From contig JAEVHH010000004.1 in NCBI GenBank assembly GCA_017607445.1, positions 310,001 through 374,000 on the forward strand: DNA of 64,000 nucleotides, read 5' to 3'. Below are positions 45,597-57,137 of the stretch, in pieces (the first letter of the stretch is position 1; each line of letters starts with the position of its first letter). A program made the translations under genes and the position numbers. The notes below the pieces were generated by a model. It was not told the origin of the DNA and ran no database searches. It saw nothing but the letters and a program-made list of their open reading frames with translations. The stretch comes from Histoplasma ohiense (lineage: Eukaryota; Ascomycota; Eurotiomycetes; Onygenales; Ajellomycetaceae).

Positions 45597-48508
45597 TGTC
45601 AATTCCTCGACCTTTCCTATCACAACCGCAATCTAATATTCATACCAATAATAGCCGGAACCTGTTACGGCCACACACCATGTCGTGGAGGATCAACGGA
45701 CAGCCAAAAACCCAGTATCTTCACCAGCCACTTTGGCTCCCATGAATCCCACAGATGAGAGCAATTCAATCCATGATTGCGGCAAATTCCCCGCAGCTCG
45801 GCGAAAACGAAAGCCAAAGCTTGCTGATGCTGTTAATCGTATAGCTCAACCCTCACCTATCAGACATGATACACAACAGCCCGCCCCAGCTCCTTCTTCA
45901 CAGCCCGAAACCCATAATGGAGGCCGGGCTCCCCGAACGGACTCGGCTATGGGAATTGAAAAGTTGATAGATACTAATAAATCACAATCTGCATCATTTC
46001 CAGCCTCAGCTCAAGCTGCAACGCCAACCACCGAACTTGCTCCTGAGCCTGCACCGGAACCTGCACCGGAACCTGCACCTGAGCCTGCACCTGAACCTGC
46101 ACCTGAACCTGCACCGGAACCTGCACCTGAACCTGAAACTAGGCAAACAAAGGAAGAAACCCGTAAGGTTGCTACGATCTGGCCTGAGCCGAAGCGATTA
46201 GCCCTCGCCCAAGCGGCCTCAAGATATATCGATGACGTCCTTAGTAATCGCAACCAGGGCAAGAAATGTCCTCCAGAGATGGTATTATCTCTGATAGATC
46301 AGAATCCAAGCTATATTGAGCTGTGCGGAATGTTGGAATCTCGGGGCTATGTCTTGAATCGCGTTCATTTCGCGAAACATTTACTCAACGCTATGCCAGA
46401 ACTAACGACAAGTTCCAGTGTTACTGCTCGTCCGAACCGGGCAGCGAATGGGCCATCTTCCACTGCTAGGAAAGCGCAAATCCAACCTCTCCCAGCTGCA
46501 ATACCCATTCCTCCACCAGCTCAAGATACCAGAGTTGCCCCAAGAGATGATCCTGTTCCCATTACTCCAGTATCCATATCGCCGCCAGAGCCTGGCACTC
46601 AGGCTGTGGGGAACAAAGTGGAGCTGCCAGCTCCATCATTGACACCCATACCACCACCGGCCAACAGATCTCCTCTATATTTCAGGCAGCAACAACCTCC
46701 GGTGTCAGTCCCGCCAGGAAATCAGGTCCCCGGTTTTATAAGTCCTCCACCACCTTCAGGAACCTTTTCAATGGGATTCCAAGCTCCTGGGTACGCAGAG
46801 CCATATTACCGCAAAAGCCAGCCGTCGTTTCGACACAGCAGAGGCGACCCGGTTCTGGTTGGAAACAAACTGAAATCCAAGCTCCACGTTCCTGTACCAC
46901 CTGCGCAGGTGCCTGCTCCTGGTTCCAAGGAGGCACTCGCTAAAAAGCGAACGTTTGCAGAGATTGTGGATTTTACACAACTTTCAAGTGATGAAAATGA
47001 TTCACCCCACCCGTCAAAAGCATCGCGCTTAGAGGACATACCGACCCAAAGTGAAGCAAATGTGGAAGTGAATGTTGAAGAAGTACCAGCATTGGCATCG
47101 GAAACGGCTGGGACGCCTGGAACACAGGCGAAGACGCCCGATTTGTCCCAATTTAAAATGCCAGATGCCGATGTTTCTACCAGAAATGAAATGCTACGGA
47201 AGCGTGGCGATATCGTCAAGCCTCTCAACAAGACGGAGGCTTTGAAAACGCGCTACTACGACCCGAAGAGCATTGCGAGAAGTCTCTTGATCGCAACCGG
47301 TCGCCACCCAACAGAGTGTCCATTGAACCAACATCTTTCGAAACTGCGAGATAATTTTTCTGCTGTAGATAACTCATCTGATTTGTGCACGTTCCGGTGG
47401 GACATTGTCGATCCCGGAGGGCCGCCACCACCTGAAGCCCCGCTTGTTTCTGCCACCTCCAGACCTCCCCTTTTCACTATCCGCAAGCATGCAAAGTCCA
47501 GATCCGACATCGGCCGCTTACCTAAGATATTACCACGTGACTCGACAAAAGGCGTTAGTCATACTCCTTCACGACTACACACCTGTCAAACAGCCAACAG
47601 TGATAACTCGCCACCTCACATTCAGCAAAAAAGCAATATCGACAGCAGAACTAAAATCTCCGTGATGAGTTCATCTCACATTCCATTGTCTCGCCGACGC
47701 GGACGATCAGCAGTCGCGAAGAATAAACCTCGATTCGCAGACCGAGTTGAGATCACCATTCCGACAAGTTCATCGCCAAAAACGCTTCAAACTCCATTTC
47801 ATACGTACAAATGCCAGTGGCAAAACTGCGATGCCGAACTTCACAACCTCCAAACGCTCCGAAAGCACGTCACCCGCCTCCATATCCCCAAAAACAATGG
47901 GATGGAGGCTTCTTGCTTATGGGCTGGTTGTAGTGGTCGCGGGATTATGTTTGGAAGTAGGAGGCTGGCAGATCATGTGGAGAATGAACATTTAAGCGCC
48001 CTCGCATGGACCCTGGGGGAAGGGCCAGGGTCTGTAAGATCTGGTGAGACTGGAAAACTACTCAGCGACCCAATTGTTGTTCCTTAAACAAGACGAGAGA
48101 CGAAGAAAAGACATACCAAAAGACCCTCGTATAACAAACCAGGAATTTCTCATTTTCTTTTCCCTCTGTTCTCCACTTCTAGGTCATCGAGATTACAATA
48201 TCGCCGACTACCTGAATGACAGCAATGGACGCGCCGTGGTCGCCAGGGCAAGCGCGAAAGGCACACGACCTACCTTGATTCTCCCCGCCGCATACAGGTC
48301 GATCCGATGCTTCAACAAGATGTATGGAAACGAGAGCCACAAGGCCAAAGCGCTGGAGGTATTGCGGGCGCTGGAGATGAAACAAGTAAGGGTAGGAACG
48401 GGGTTGGGCCGCGGCGGATGTACATTTATGAATGAAAAGAGACAGGAGACGGTTGTGGCGTTTGAGAGCGTTTTTGAGATCGTCCCTGAAGACAAGGATG
48501 GTCTTTAG
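43708..48508 (+). CDS. Large low-complexity protein with C-terminal C2H2 zinc fingers
   Basis: Exons 43708-45474, 45655-48043 and 48183-48508 (introns of 180 and 139 nt), 1493 aa. The first 370 residues are Gln/Ser/Pro-rich. A coiled coil rich in E, K and Q follows (about 375-430), then proline repeats of EPAP type (46041-46135) and a conserved domain RYIDDVLSNRNQGKKCPPEM...MLESRGYVLNRVHF. Towards the end are ARSLLIATGRHPTECPLNQH and two C2H2-like units: CQWQNCDAELHNLQTLRKHV-type, and CLWAGCSGRG with an H..VENEH end. The last intron restores a C-terminal domain (HRDYNIADYLNDSNGRAVVA). This looks like a nuclear chromatin or transcription protein conserved in filamentous ascomycetes; I know no name for it. 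Confidence 0.83.
45499..45600. repeat. CT and GT microsatellites in intron 1 of the C2H2 gene
   Basis: A TCTCTCTT pyrimidine run (45499-45570) is followed by (GT)n (about 45575-45598), all inside the 180 nt intron. Confidence 0.88.
46041..46135 (+). repeat. Coding 12 bp repeat encoding EPAP units
   Basis: About eight units of the GAACCTGCACCT type in the second exon of the C2H2 gene, giving repeated PEPA residues. Confidence 0.9.
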
Positions 48509-49088
48509 AATTTACGTGTCTCAGTATACGAAAATTTTTTACGGAATGGTAATTTTCTAGTTTTGCTCCTTTCCTTTCGGCCTACCTAATATTTACTATA
48601 TATTTCCAGCAATGGGTTTGGGAAATGCATGTGGATTTTTTTAAGAAATCATATTGTCTTTTGCTTGTACTCAGTACTTATATAGCTCGGCGTGGGGAGT
48701 TTCCGAAGCTAGTCACATGTACGTACATTCAGGATCGGTATACATGCGAAAGATACCCGCCAACAATGCGAATGGCTTTCAAGTTAGATTGTCAGGTTTC
48801 GCGATAGAAAGGTCAATCGTAGCTTAGAAGAACAACAACAACAACAAAAAAAAAAAAAAGAAGAAGAAGAAGGAGAAGCGAGAGAGCGAGAGGGAGAAAA
48901 AGAAAAAGGCTGACGACAATAATGCCAATTAATACATTTTGTACATGTGAAGTAGGTATTTCTGGAAGCAAGCCGCACTTCCACCACCCGGGAGACCATA
49001 TGATCCGATCCTATCAAACCCAATCAACAAATGCTCGCCATCTCCGGTTTCCCGAGTTTCCCATCTACTTTCTCCTACCTAATAACCC
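48509..49088. other. Convergent 3' region (C2H2 gene / ost4)
   Basis: 580 bp with an AAC/A/GAA run at about 48832-48905 and no supported gene. Confidence 0.5.
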
Positions 49089-49307
49089 TCAACCAGCCGC
49101 ATCTCGGTTAATTGGTGTAGTGGAAATGGAATTCTTCGACGAAATTGTCGACGCGTGGGATTGTACAGAGGAGCTGTGGGAGGAAGTGGAGGAGGTTGTA
49201 GAAGAGTCTTTGGCGTTGACTTCGAGGTAATGGTAGAGGACGATGAGGAGCATGGCGCAGGAGCCAAGGAACATGGCGAGTTGATAGAGTTGTTCGTCTG
49301 AGATCAT
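49089..49307 (-). CDS. ost4: Oligosaccharyltransferase subunit Ost4
   Basis: Tiny ER-membrane subunit that holds Stt3 and Ost3/Ost6 together in the oligosaccharyltransferase. The frame starts at ATG 49307 (MISDEQLYQLAMFLG) and has one span, about residues 8-28 (LAMFLGSCAMLLIVLYHYLEV), matching fungal Ost4 almost residue for residue. The 72 aa length exceeds the usual 36-40 aa because of a Ser/Thr-rich tail of about 40 residues after LEVNAKD. The tail would lie on the cytosolic side if the topology is as in yeast. It is head to head with tma46. Confidence 0.88.
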   Translation of the reverse strand: MISDEQLYQLAMFLGSCAMLLIVLYHYLEVNAKDSSTTSSTSSHSSSVQSHASTISSKNSISTTPINRDAAG

Positions 49308-49928
49308 CTTCAAGGTGACGACGTCCTTTGTAGTTGTGTGCGATAGCTGGCCTTTGGCAAGGTCGATATCGTTATCTCCAGAATGGGAGTAGAGTCCGTA
49401 CTCGTAAGGTTATATAGATAAATCGTATATATATCGTCGAGTCGATCAGGTTCCGTATCGCGCAACTTCTGGGCTATCACTTCTCAAGGAGCAGTAGTGT
49501 AATCCGTTGGACGCACTCGCAATGGGACCTACGAACATTCGTCGCCGTATGCACTACCAAAGCTTGAAGCTAGTGGTGTCTTATATACATATGTTTTTAC
49601 TACTGCCACGTCCGCCAAGCCTCATCTTTCGCTGCCAAATAACCCCACCATGATTCAGGCTTCTTTTTTCCAGCACACTCATGTTCTTCACTCCACACAG
49701 CACACACGAACATCTCAATCACAACCGTCAAGGTACAGTACCTATATCGCGGATTTGGCCTATACCCTGTCCATAACATACATCGGCCGCTGGCTGTAGG
49801 GGCCCTCTATGTTTCCCGGAATATACCCTTCCTATTTTTAATGTCCAGTTCCATATCATCAAACATTAAATACCGACGGATTTTGAAAAGCAAAAAAGGC
49901 CCGAACTTGAATTACATTCAACGCCAAA
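49308..49928. promoter_or_regulatory. Shared intergenic region of the ost4 / tma46 pair
   Basis: 621 bp between divergent start codons with no coding frame I can support. Confidence 0.4.
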
Positions 49929-51283
49929 ATGCCGCCCAAAAAAGGATCTGATCAGCCGAAGAAGACGAGGGCTACGGTGGAAGATAAGGTGAGTTATCTG
50001 TTCCTGCTGTGGTTCTCTAGCCCACTTCGCGGAACAATATTGCTGATGTATTGGTCTTTATCTCCTCAGACATTTGGCATGAAAAATGTATGTTTTCAAG
50101 CCCCATTAGATATATCCCGCACGCATAAACATACACGGAATAGGAATAAGAGTTTGAGATACTACCTGGCCAGGGGGGATGTTTGCGGAATATACCTTAG
50201 TCTATGTCTAATTTTGGAAATCAATATAGAAAAAAGGAGGCAACGCAAAGAAACAAATAGCCCAGCTTCAAGCACAAGCCCAATCAAACAAGAACGCGGA
50301 TGAGAAAAGGAAAGAAGCACAACGACTTCAACGCGAGAAGGATAAGGCTGCTGCTGAGCAAGCCAAACGGGAAGCTGCGGAACTCTTTAAGCCCGTTCAA
50401 GTCCAAAAAGTTCCATTTGGTGTTGACCCCAAAACCGTCCTCTGTGTTTTCTTCAAGAAGGGCAGCTGTGAAAAGGGCAAACGATGCAAGTTCAGCCACG
50501 ACCCAGCTGTAGAGCGAAAGGCACAGAAGAAGGATCTCTATTCCGATAGCAGAGATGCGGAAGAGGAAAAGAAACAGGATTTGATGGATAATTGGGATGA
50601 AGAGAAATTGCGGAAGGTCGTGTTGAGCAAACATGGTAACCCAAAGACAACGACCGACAAAGTCTGCAAGTACTTTATCGATGCTGTCGAGAATCAGAAA
50701 TATGGTTGGTTTTGGATTTGTCCAAATGGCGGCGATAAATGCATGTACAGACACAGCTTGCCACCTGGGTATGCTTCTCGGTTCTCAGTGTGTTTCGTTT
50801 TCCTCAATTTCTAACTGGTACAATAGCTTCGTTCTTAAAACCAAAGAACAAAGAGCCGCTGAAAAAGCTCTCATGGACAAATCCCCATTGAAAACCCTCA
50901 CTCTCGAAGATTTCCTCGAGTCCGAACGCCATAAACTCACAGGCAACCTCACACCAGTCACCCCGGAAACATTTGCCAAGTGGAAGAAAGAACGTCTGGA
51001 CAAGAAAGCCGCGGAGGAAGAGGCCCGCAAAGCAAAAGATGCCAGTGGTCGTGCCATGTTCGAAAGTGGTGACTGGAACGCTTCCGACAGTGAGGATGAT
51101 GATGGTGACGCCGGAGATGACGACTGGAATGAATGGAATATGGAATCATTACGCAAGGAGACAGAGCGGCTACGAGAGCAATCGGAGGAGGACCGAATTG
51201 CAAAACTCCACGGAACTTCTTCGGCTCTTACGTCCGGTGCTGGTTCAGAAGAACGGCCCACCCCAGTTGGTGGAGCTGGATAA
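49929..51283 (+). CDS. tma46: CCCH zinc-finger translation factor Tma46 (DFRP1/ZC3H15 homologue)
   Basis: Partner of the developmentally regulated GTPase Rbg1/DRG1, associated with ribosomes. Exons 49929-49988, 50070-50087 (18 nt micro-exon TFGMKN), 50230-50768 and 50827-51283; 357 aa. Splicing gives VEDKTFGMKNKKGGNAKKQI, the conserved N-terminus. Two CCCH fingers follow: LCVFFKKGSCEKGKRCKFSH and a second running from VCKYFIDAVENQ to CPNGGDKCMYRH. The DRG-binding segment LTLEDFLESERHKL comes next, then a charged, acidic C-terminus. The third intron restores LPPGFVLKTKEQ. Confidence 0.94.
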
Positions 51284-52748
51284 TTATCAATATATGAATA
51301 AAAGCAAGGACACATTCTTGGCACTCTTTCCGTAGGAAAGGGAAAAGGAATCTCCAGTGATGACGACGAAATCAAGAATCAATATCCAGTCATTTTATAT
51401 GATGTCGGTTCTCGTTGTTATTTTTCACGACCTGGCGTCCCGTCCACTGAAAGTTTGCGGGCCTTTAGACCAGGCCTAGCAATGTAGGGGTAATGCCCCT
51501 GCTCCTGCGAACGCAAAGATCACAAGTGATTACTCGGTTTTTGTTTTGGTTTTGGTTTTGGTGTTTTACCATAATGAAGACTGAGATGGCATATTGCCGT
51601 GGATACTGGGGTGTTTATTTATATACATTTGCTTCTATTTTCATTTCCATTTCCATTCTTTCCCCCTGTTCAGTCATGCTCTCATCCTTTTTATTTTCTT
51701 GTTCTGACAAAGATAATGTTAAATTTCTCTGCCATTACGCTTGCCTCGCTGCTCTGGAAAATCACATCCAAATATCAAAATTAGATCATTCCTTTGTGCC
51801 TTATTTTCCTTTATTTCCCTGTCCATGTCTATCGCGGCAACTGTCTTCTTTCAAGTTTTCTGTCAATTTTACTTGATGTCTTATATACCATTGAGGGGTT
51901 TTTCACATACACCCGCACGAAGGTACAAAATATCCTTCTCTTAGGTCAATGTTCAATCCGCACTTTTCTAAGGCTACGCTATGGATGGCAGTCAGTAACG
52001 ATACCAATCGCATTGAATATATATAACAACACCGGAGTCTTTCTCGACAAGGACCTCCTTAGAAATATTGGTTCAAAAATCCGTTGTCCACAGTGGATGT
52101 CCACAGCAGCAAATATTCTTTGTCTTTTCTTCTATACTTTCAAAAGGTGTTGGCAGCCAAAGGAAGGATAACCTACTTTTATAGCATGCTTTGTTCCTTT
52201 GGAGCTAGGTCCCAATTACATTCAGCAGCAAAGCGCCAATGAGTCATGCTTCTGGCCTTCAGACAAACCTCATCTACATACCTTCGTTTGCATTTCATCC
52301 ATGCTACCCATTCCCGTTCTTGCTGAAAAACTTCCAAGTCATTATGATTTTGGTGCTGGAACAAACTCATCCCCCAATAGCAAACACGCATACAAAGTCC
52401 TAATCTTCCTAATCTTTGATCTTTCGCCGTTCCAAACAATGATTGGGTGAAAGCTTTCTTTATGAGGCCCAGGAAAGATTACTTTCAGGACTTTCAAGAC
52501 TCTTCAGTGAGATGATGTCTCTCATATAGCTAACTGAGGAATCCTACCATCTCAATTCCCATGCGAGTATAATGAATTGGAGGAGGCGATTTTTCCTGCC
52601 TTTGATCTTCCTATAAAACCCACCACTCCCCGCTGATCAACTATGTCTAACAAAACATCGCCGAGAAACCGCCATATTACTTGTACGGTTCAAGCCACTT
52701 TGAAACTGTCAGATTCCGTTGCATTGGATTCGTCAATGTTTGTTAATC
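51284..52748. other. Gap between tma46 and the KEN/D-box gene
   Basis: 1.46 kb, T-rich on this strand, with GTTTTG repeats near 51540. No gene is supported. It should contain the downstream gene's promoter. Confidence 0.5.
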
Positions 52749-53744
52749 ATGGCAAACGGCCCCCAAAATCCTAGGCCGGATTCTGGTAGCCCACACAAGA
52801 AGCCATATCCGGCCATCAGACGACCTGGTAGCCGCGATATGTTTCGAAGATCAGCCTTCGGTGAGCGGAAGCCGCATGTAGTCTGGAAAATATCACAGTT
52901 TGCTCTAACTATTACCTGTCTACTTGCAATTAACTCTTATATCAATTAGACTCTAACACCAAGGGACCTAACGGCCACAGCAATTCCAGACGTTGATTCT
53001 GAGCCTGAGCCCAATTCACACAAGTCGAGCTGGAATCAGTCTCCCACGTATCATTCCCTACGTATTTCACGGTCCCCAGACGCTGGTAAAGCATACACCA
53101 CCAACAGCTATCACAGCCAGCCAGCCTTAGCGTCCCTGAATAAATACAGTCGCCAGTACCGTGCTACGGATTCTGGGTCGCCAATCGAACATTCGGAGGC
53201 ATTTAAATCTAGTGGGAGCTCACTAGCTATAAATCCTGAGCAACATCCACATCTAAATGGTCGACTCTTCGAAGTATACACAGATCCAAACCCGGGCGCA
53301 GATACAACAAACAGAGAAGAAACTGTCAATATTTCTAACGTAGTACACGAGTTCCCACCGGCCCCGGCACAGTCCATTCACGGTAATACGGAAGAGGATC
53401 CCTACCGCAGACTTATCAATGACAACATGGATAAAGAGGCTAACAAGGAGAACGCTCCCGCTGAAACTCCCATACCACTCGAGGAGGGATGGAAAGGACA
53501 ATTGCGCTGGAGCAACAAACACCGTCGACCACTGGAGGCATTGAATCTCTCTGATTTCTACCCTATCGATGCAAGTGTCTGTCCAAACTCCTTGGAAACT
53601 GAGACTGAAACCAGGGTGGGGACCCGGATCAGCAATTTGTGCATGAATGGTGATGATGGGGATGTGTTCTTGGGTGGTACTAGGGGAGGATGTGCATGCC
53701 GGATAAGCTGGGGGCGTATACACCGTTCTAAGGATTTGAAGTGA
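52749..53744 (+). CDS. Uncharacterised protein with adjacent KEN box and D box
   Basis: Best model: exons 52749-52877 and 52950-53744, 72 nt intron (GTAGTC donor, CTAAC branch, TTAG acceptor), 307 aa. The nearby GTGAGC donor at 52861 gives a stop soon after, so I reject it. The protein is polar and probably disordered, with no span or enzyme domain. The C-terminal third has a KEN box (K209-N211, in ANKENAP) and 24 residues later a perfect destruction box RRPLEALN (R235, L238, N242), both recognised by the APC/C in other proteins. An arginine-rich N-terminus (RRPGSRDMFRRSAFG) could bind DNA or a nuclear carrier. A cell-cycle role is inference only. Confidence 0.6.
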
Positions 53745-54885
53745 GCTGGGGTTTCCATTTGTGAGATCTTTCTATGTGATTCTTGGAAAAACTATCCCCA
53801 TTTCCCTACCCCGATACGCGATAGTTTGCCCTATTATTTCCCGTCTTCTTTTGTTTCAAGATGTAGGTATCGCATACGAAATTACTATTTTTCGGAATAT
53901 CCCTGCTGCTTTGTATTTGTCACACAAAATATATTACCCTTTCTTTCGTAGATTTTCGCTTGCGTCCACTTCTCTCCTGAATGAAATATCCATTGAGAAA
54001 TTGTCCTTATCTGTGTGGTCCCACCGGGGGCCTTTTTTTATACCTAGGAGCAAAAATATCGAACAAATACTATTGTAATCCGCCATGAAATATATGTTAG
54101 GCCAAGGAGTTCGACCACCACCAGCGCCATGCCGGTAGTAGAGTGTACGAACCAATCCAAAGCTCCAACAAATATATGTCTCGATGTGCCAATGCCAGTG
54201 TATCATGTCAAGCTCTTCTAAAGTTTGGCCATATCGAATCTCCGTTTCACTAATCAGCAGGTCAAACTTCAAGTAATGGCACCCATTAATACACTCAGCT
54301 ATCCTTCTGGCAGCTTTCAGGGTTTCCCATTTTATTTAAGAGTACGGACGGGGTGAAGTAAGATCAAGTAAAACAAAAATAGAGAAAAATGACTTCGTTT
54401 TCACACATCATATCTTCTCCAATTGCAGGTGTAATAATTTGTCATATTAATTCATAAATATGAGTTTCGTTTTCATTTTCTCCTGGTTTCCTTGACTTCG
54501 TAGAATAAAGAATTGCTTGTGCGCTAATATCCCTTACAGCAGACCTTGGGGGTGAGAAGGAGGCTGGGACTGAGAGCAAGAGCGGCCAAACAAGAACATA
54601 TAAAAATGAAAAGTCTACCTCCCAAATCCTCCTCCCATACACGCACCGTACACCGTAAGAACTCCCTCCAGCCCTGGAATTAGAACTGACAGATGTTGAC
54701 AGTGGATCATTGACTGCTGTCGGAGGTGATGATATGTCGACATTTATCGGTGAGGGACACGCATCCGAACAAAAGAGGAATTTGAAGGCCGCCCAGCAGT
54801 CCACGTGTTACTAGAAACCAGGCAATACATGGCTAGCTGGAAAGGACACAAAACGGCAACCACAAGAGAAAATAGGAAATACATT
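53745..54885. other. Convergent 3' region (KEN/D-box gene / sba1)
   Basis: 1.14 kb without a supported gene. Confidence 0.5.
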
Positions 54886-55773
54886 TTAAGCCACCTCCTC
54901 AATCTTAGGCTTCGTATCTTTAGCATCACCGTCCTTGATGTCCTCTTCCAATGCAGGCATATCGTCCTCCTAGGGATTAGATTTTGTCAGTATTATGCCC
55001 CTTTCTCTTATATCTGCCAGTAATTTAGTTCTGAGGGGTGTCGCATACCGATCCTTCATCATCACCACCTTCATCGGCCATCGCGTCCATACCAGCCATC
55101 CCGCCCATACCGGCTCCCAGCTTCGAGAAGTCAATGCCACCCATGTCGCCCATTCCACCCATGTCACCCAAGTTGCCGTAGTCATCATCTGCTAATGTGT
55201 CTTGTTCATCCTCATCAACCCACTATAGAATTCCTGTCAGTAAATAATCCTACAATATATATATACGAATGCTGCATTCCAAAGAATTTATCTTACTTTA
55301 TCAAAGTCCGTTTTAAGGAAATGGACCTTCTTGGTTTCCTTCAAGAAGCGGGGCCAGTATTCGTCCTTGGCTTCCTTCTTTCTTAATACGAGGTCGACAC
55401 CACGAGGGGAGTGATGCGATTTGGAGTTATCAACGTCGATATCATCGTACAGCTCCAGGTCCACTTTGTAGTCGACCTTCTTCGTGTCTGAGTAACCCGA
55501 GAAGGAAATAGAGGTTGCAGTAAGGGAGAGCTTTGCGGAAGAGGGGGAGACATCGGGCACGGCCAGGTGGACGTAGAGAATGTTTTTCTCGGGATCAGTA
55601 CTTGACGAGCGCTGGGCCCAGAGGACTGCAACAAAGACATACTGTTAGTATAGCGATCTATTGCGATTCGCAATTCTGAAAAAGCTACTGATAGTAAACA
55701 TAGCTGGGGGTTGGTTATCGAGGTATTCGGATGAGGGGCATAATGTACCTTCCGGGGTCTGAGTAGCAGCCAT
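54886..55773 (-). CDS. sba1: Hsp90 co-chaperone Sba1/p23 (Wos2)
   Basis: Binds ATP-state Hsp90 and slows its ATPase. Exons 55749-55773, 55297-55625, 55049-55222 and 54886-54969; introns 123, 74 and 79 nt; 203 aa. A CS domain fills residues 5-115: VLWAQRSSSTDPEKNILYVH, FSGYSDTKKVDYKVDLELYD, and WPRFLKETKKVHFLKTDFDKW with the p23 tryptophan motif. The tail is Gly/Met-rich (GGMGDMGGIDFSKLGAG) then acidic, ending IEEVA. It shares 517 bp with vps24. Confidence 0.95.
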
Positions 55774-56290
55774 TGTGAGAGATGTGTGCGTAAGAAAGAG
55801 AAATGGAAGAGTAGGAGGAGAGCGCGGGAGGGAGATACAATAGCAGTTGAAGCTGGGAAGATTGGTTGATATTGTTGACTCTCAAATGCTTTATTCTGTT
55901 GGTGGTGGTGAGCTTTTCCCTTTTTGTGCCACTAATTCGGCTGTTTGGAAAGTACTGGAACCACATCGACTTTGGTCACGTGCAAACCCCATCCTGACTC
56001 AGCAGCCTGGTTCGATGATGTCGGAGGAGAGGACGATATTCCGGCTTTGACGAAGACGGCTATCCACAAGAATACTCTGCTTCTACTATAAGGTTCAGCC
56101 TATATCTTACTTTCTCCTCTGTCCATTTATTCCGGCACGCCAATAGCAAAATATCCAACATTACAGCCTCGGTTCACGGCGAGCGGCAATGAGTGCCACA
56201 GCTTCTGCCCTCTCCATACCCACCTAGACTCATAATTGCCCGTGAACCAGTACACACCAACTCCCAGGCCTTGTGGCCAATCACCTCTCA
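55774..56290. promoter_or_regulatory. Shared intergenic region of the sba1 / vps24 pair
   Basis: 517 bp between divergent start codons. I cannot pick out a heat-shock element with confidence. Confidence 0.4.
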
Positions 56291-57137
56291 ATGGAGGCCC
56301 TTAAAACCGTGTTCTTCGGGCCCGATCCTGCTGCCCAGGTATGCGCCTAACTGCCTATCTCAACTCTTATCTCTCGCTGAAGTAAGCGATTGTCCCGAGA
56401 GTAGGGTTAATGACACACAACTTCACAGATGAGAAAATGCAACAGCCTCATCCGCGCCAACGCCCGCAAGCTAGATCGGGACATCGCACAACTCAAGGCC
56501 CTAGAAATCAAAACGAAGCAATATATTGTCGCGGCATCACGACGGGCAGAGCGTAGCCCGTCGCAGGCTACACAGGCAGCCAAGGAGTCCCGTATATTCG
56601 CCCGTGAGATGATCCGCATCCGAAAACAGAGCAGCCGGCTGACGACGAGTAAGGCGCAGCTGGAGAGCGTGAAGATGCAGGTCAACGAGGCATTCTCTGT
56701 ACGGAAGATTGAAGGAAGCCTCCGGGCTTCGACGGGCATTATGAAGAATGTGAACCATCTTGTGCGGCTGCCGGAGCTGGCGGGAACCATGCACCAGTTG
56801 AGTATGTATACGAATAATTGCAGTGGTCGTGGTTGCGTTTTTGATTTGCTAGTTACTAATGGAGATATAATTAGGTATGGAGCTTGTCAAGGCTGGTATA
56901 ATCGAAGAGCTGGTCGACGATATGATCCCCCAGGACCAGTTATTGGAGGGCGAAGAGGAAGAGGCGGATTCCGAAGTTGACAAGGTCCTTCAAGAAATCT
57001 TGCAAGGCAAGCTGGCGAAGGTGGAAGGACTCAAGCCAGAAAACAAGGTGGAAGAGGGGCCAGTGGAAGAAGAATTCGAGGATCAGGAGGAAACTCTTGC
57101 TCAGATGAGAGGGCGACTCGAGGCGTTGAAGAGTTGA
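56291..57137 (+). CDS. vps24: ESCRT-III subunit Vps24 (CHMP3)
   Basis: Snf7-family protein that caps the ESCRT-III filament in multivesicular-body sorting. Exons 56291-56338, 56429-56801 and 56875-57137; introns of 90 and 73 nt; 227 aa. Family hallmarks: MRKCNSLIRANARKLDRDI (basic helix 1), KESRIFAREMIRIRKQSSRL, and VNEAFSVRKIEGSLRASTGIMKNV across helices 2-3. The acidic autoinhibitory end carries a MIM1-like ETLAQMRGRLEALKS. Intron 2 restores HQLSMELVKAGIIEE. Confidence 0.95.

Noticed and set aside
46011..46262. Minus-strand frame of repeated Gly-Ser-Gly-Ala units
   Set aside because: It is only the complement of the EPAP-coding repeat in the C2H2 gene.
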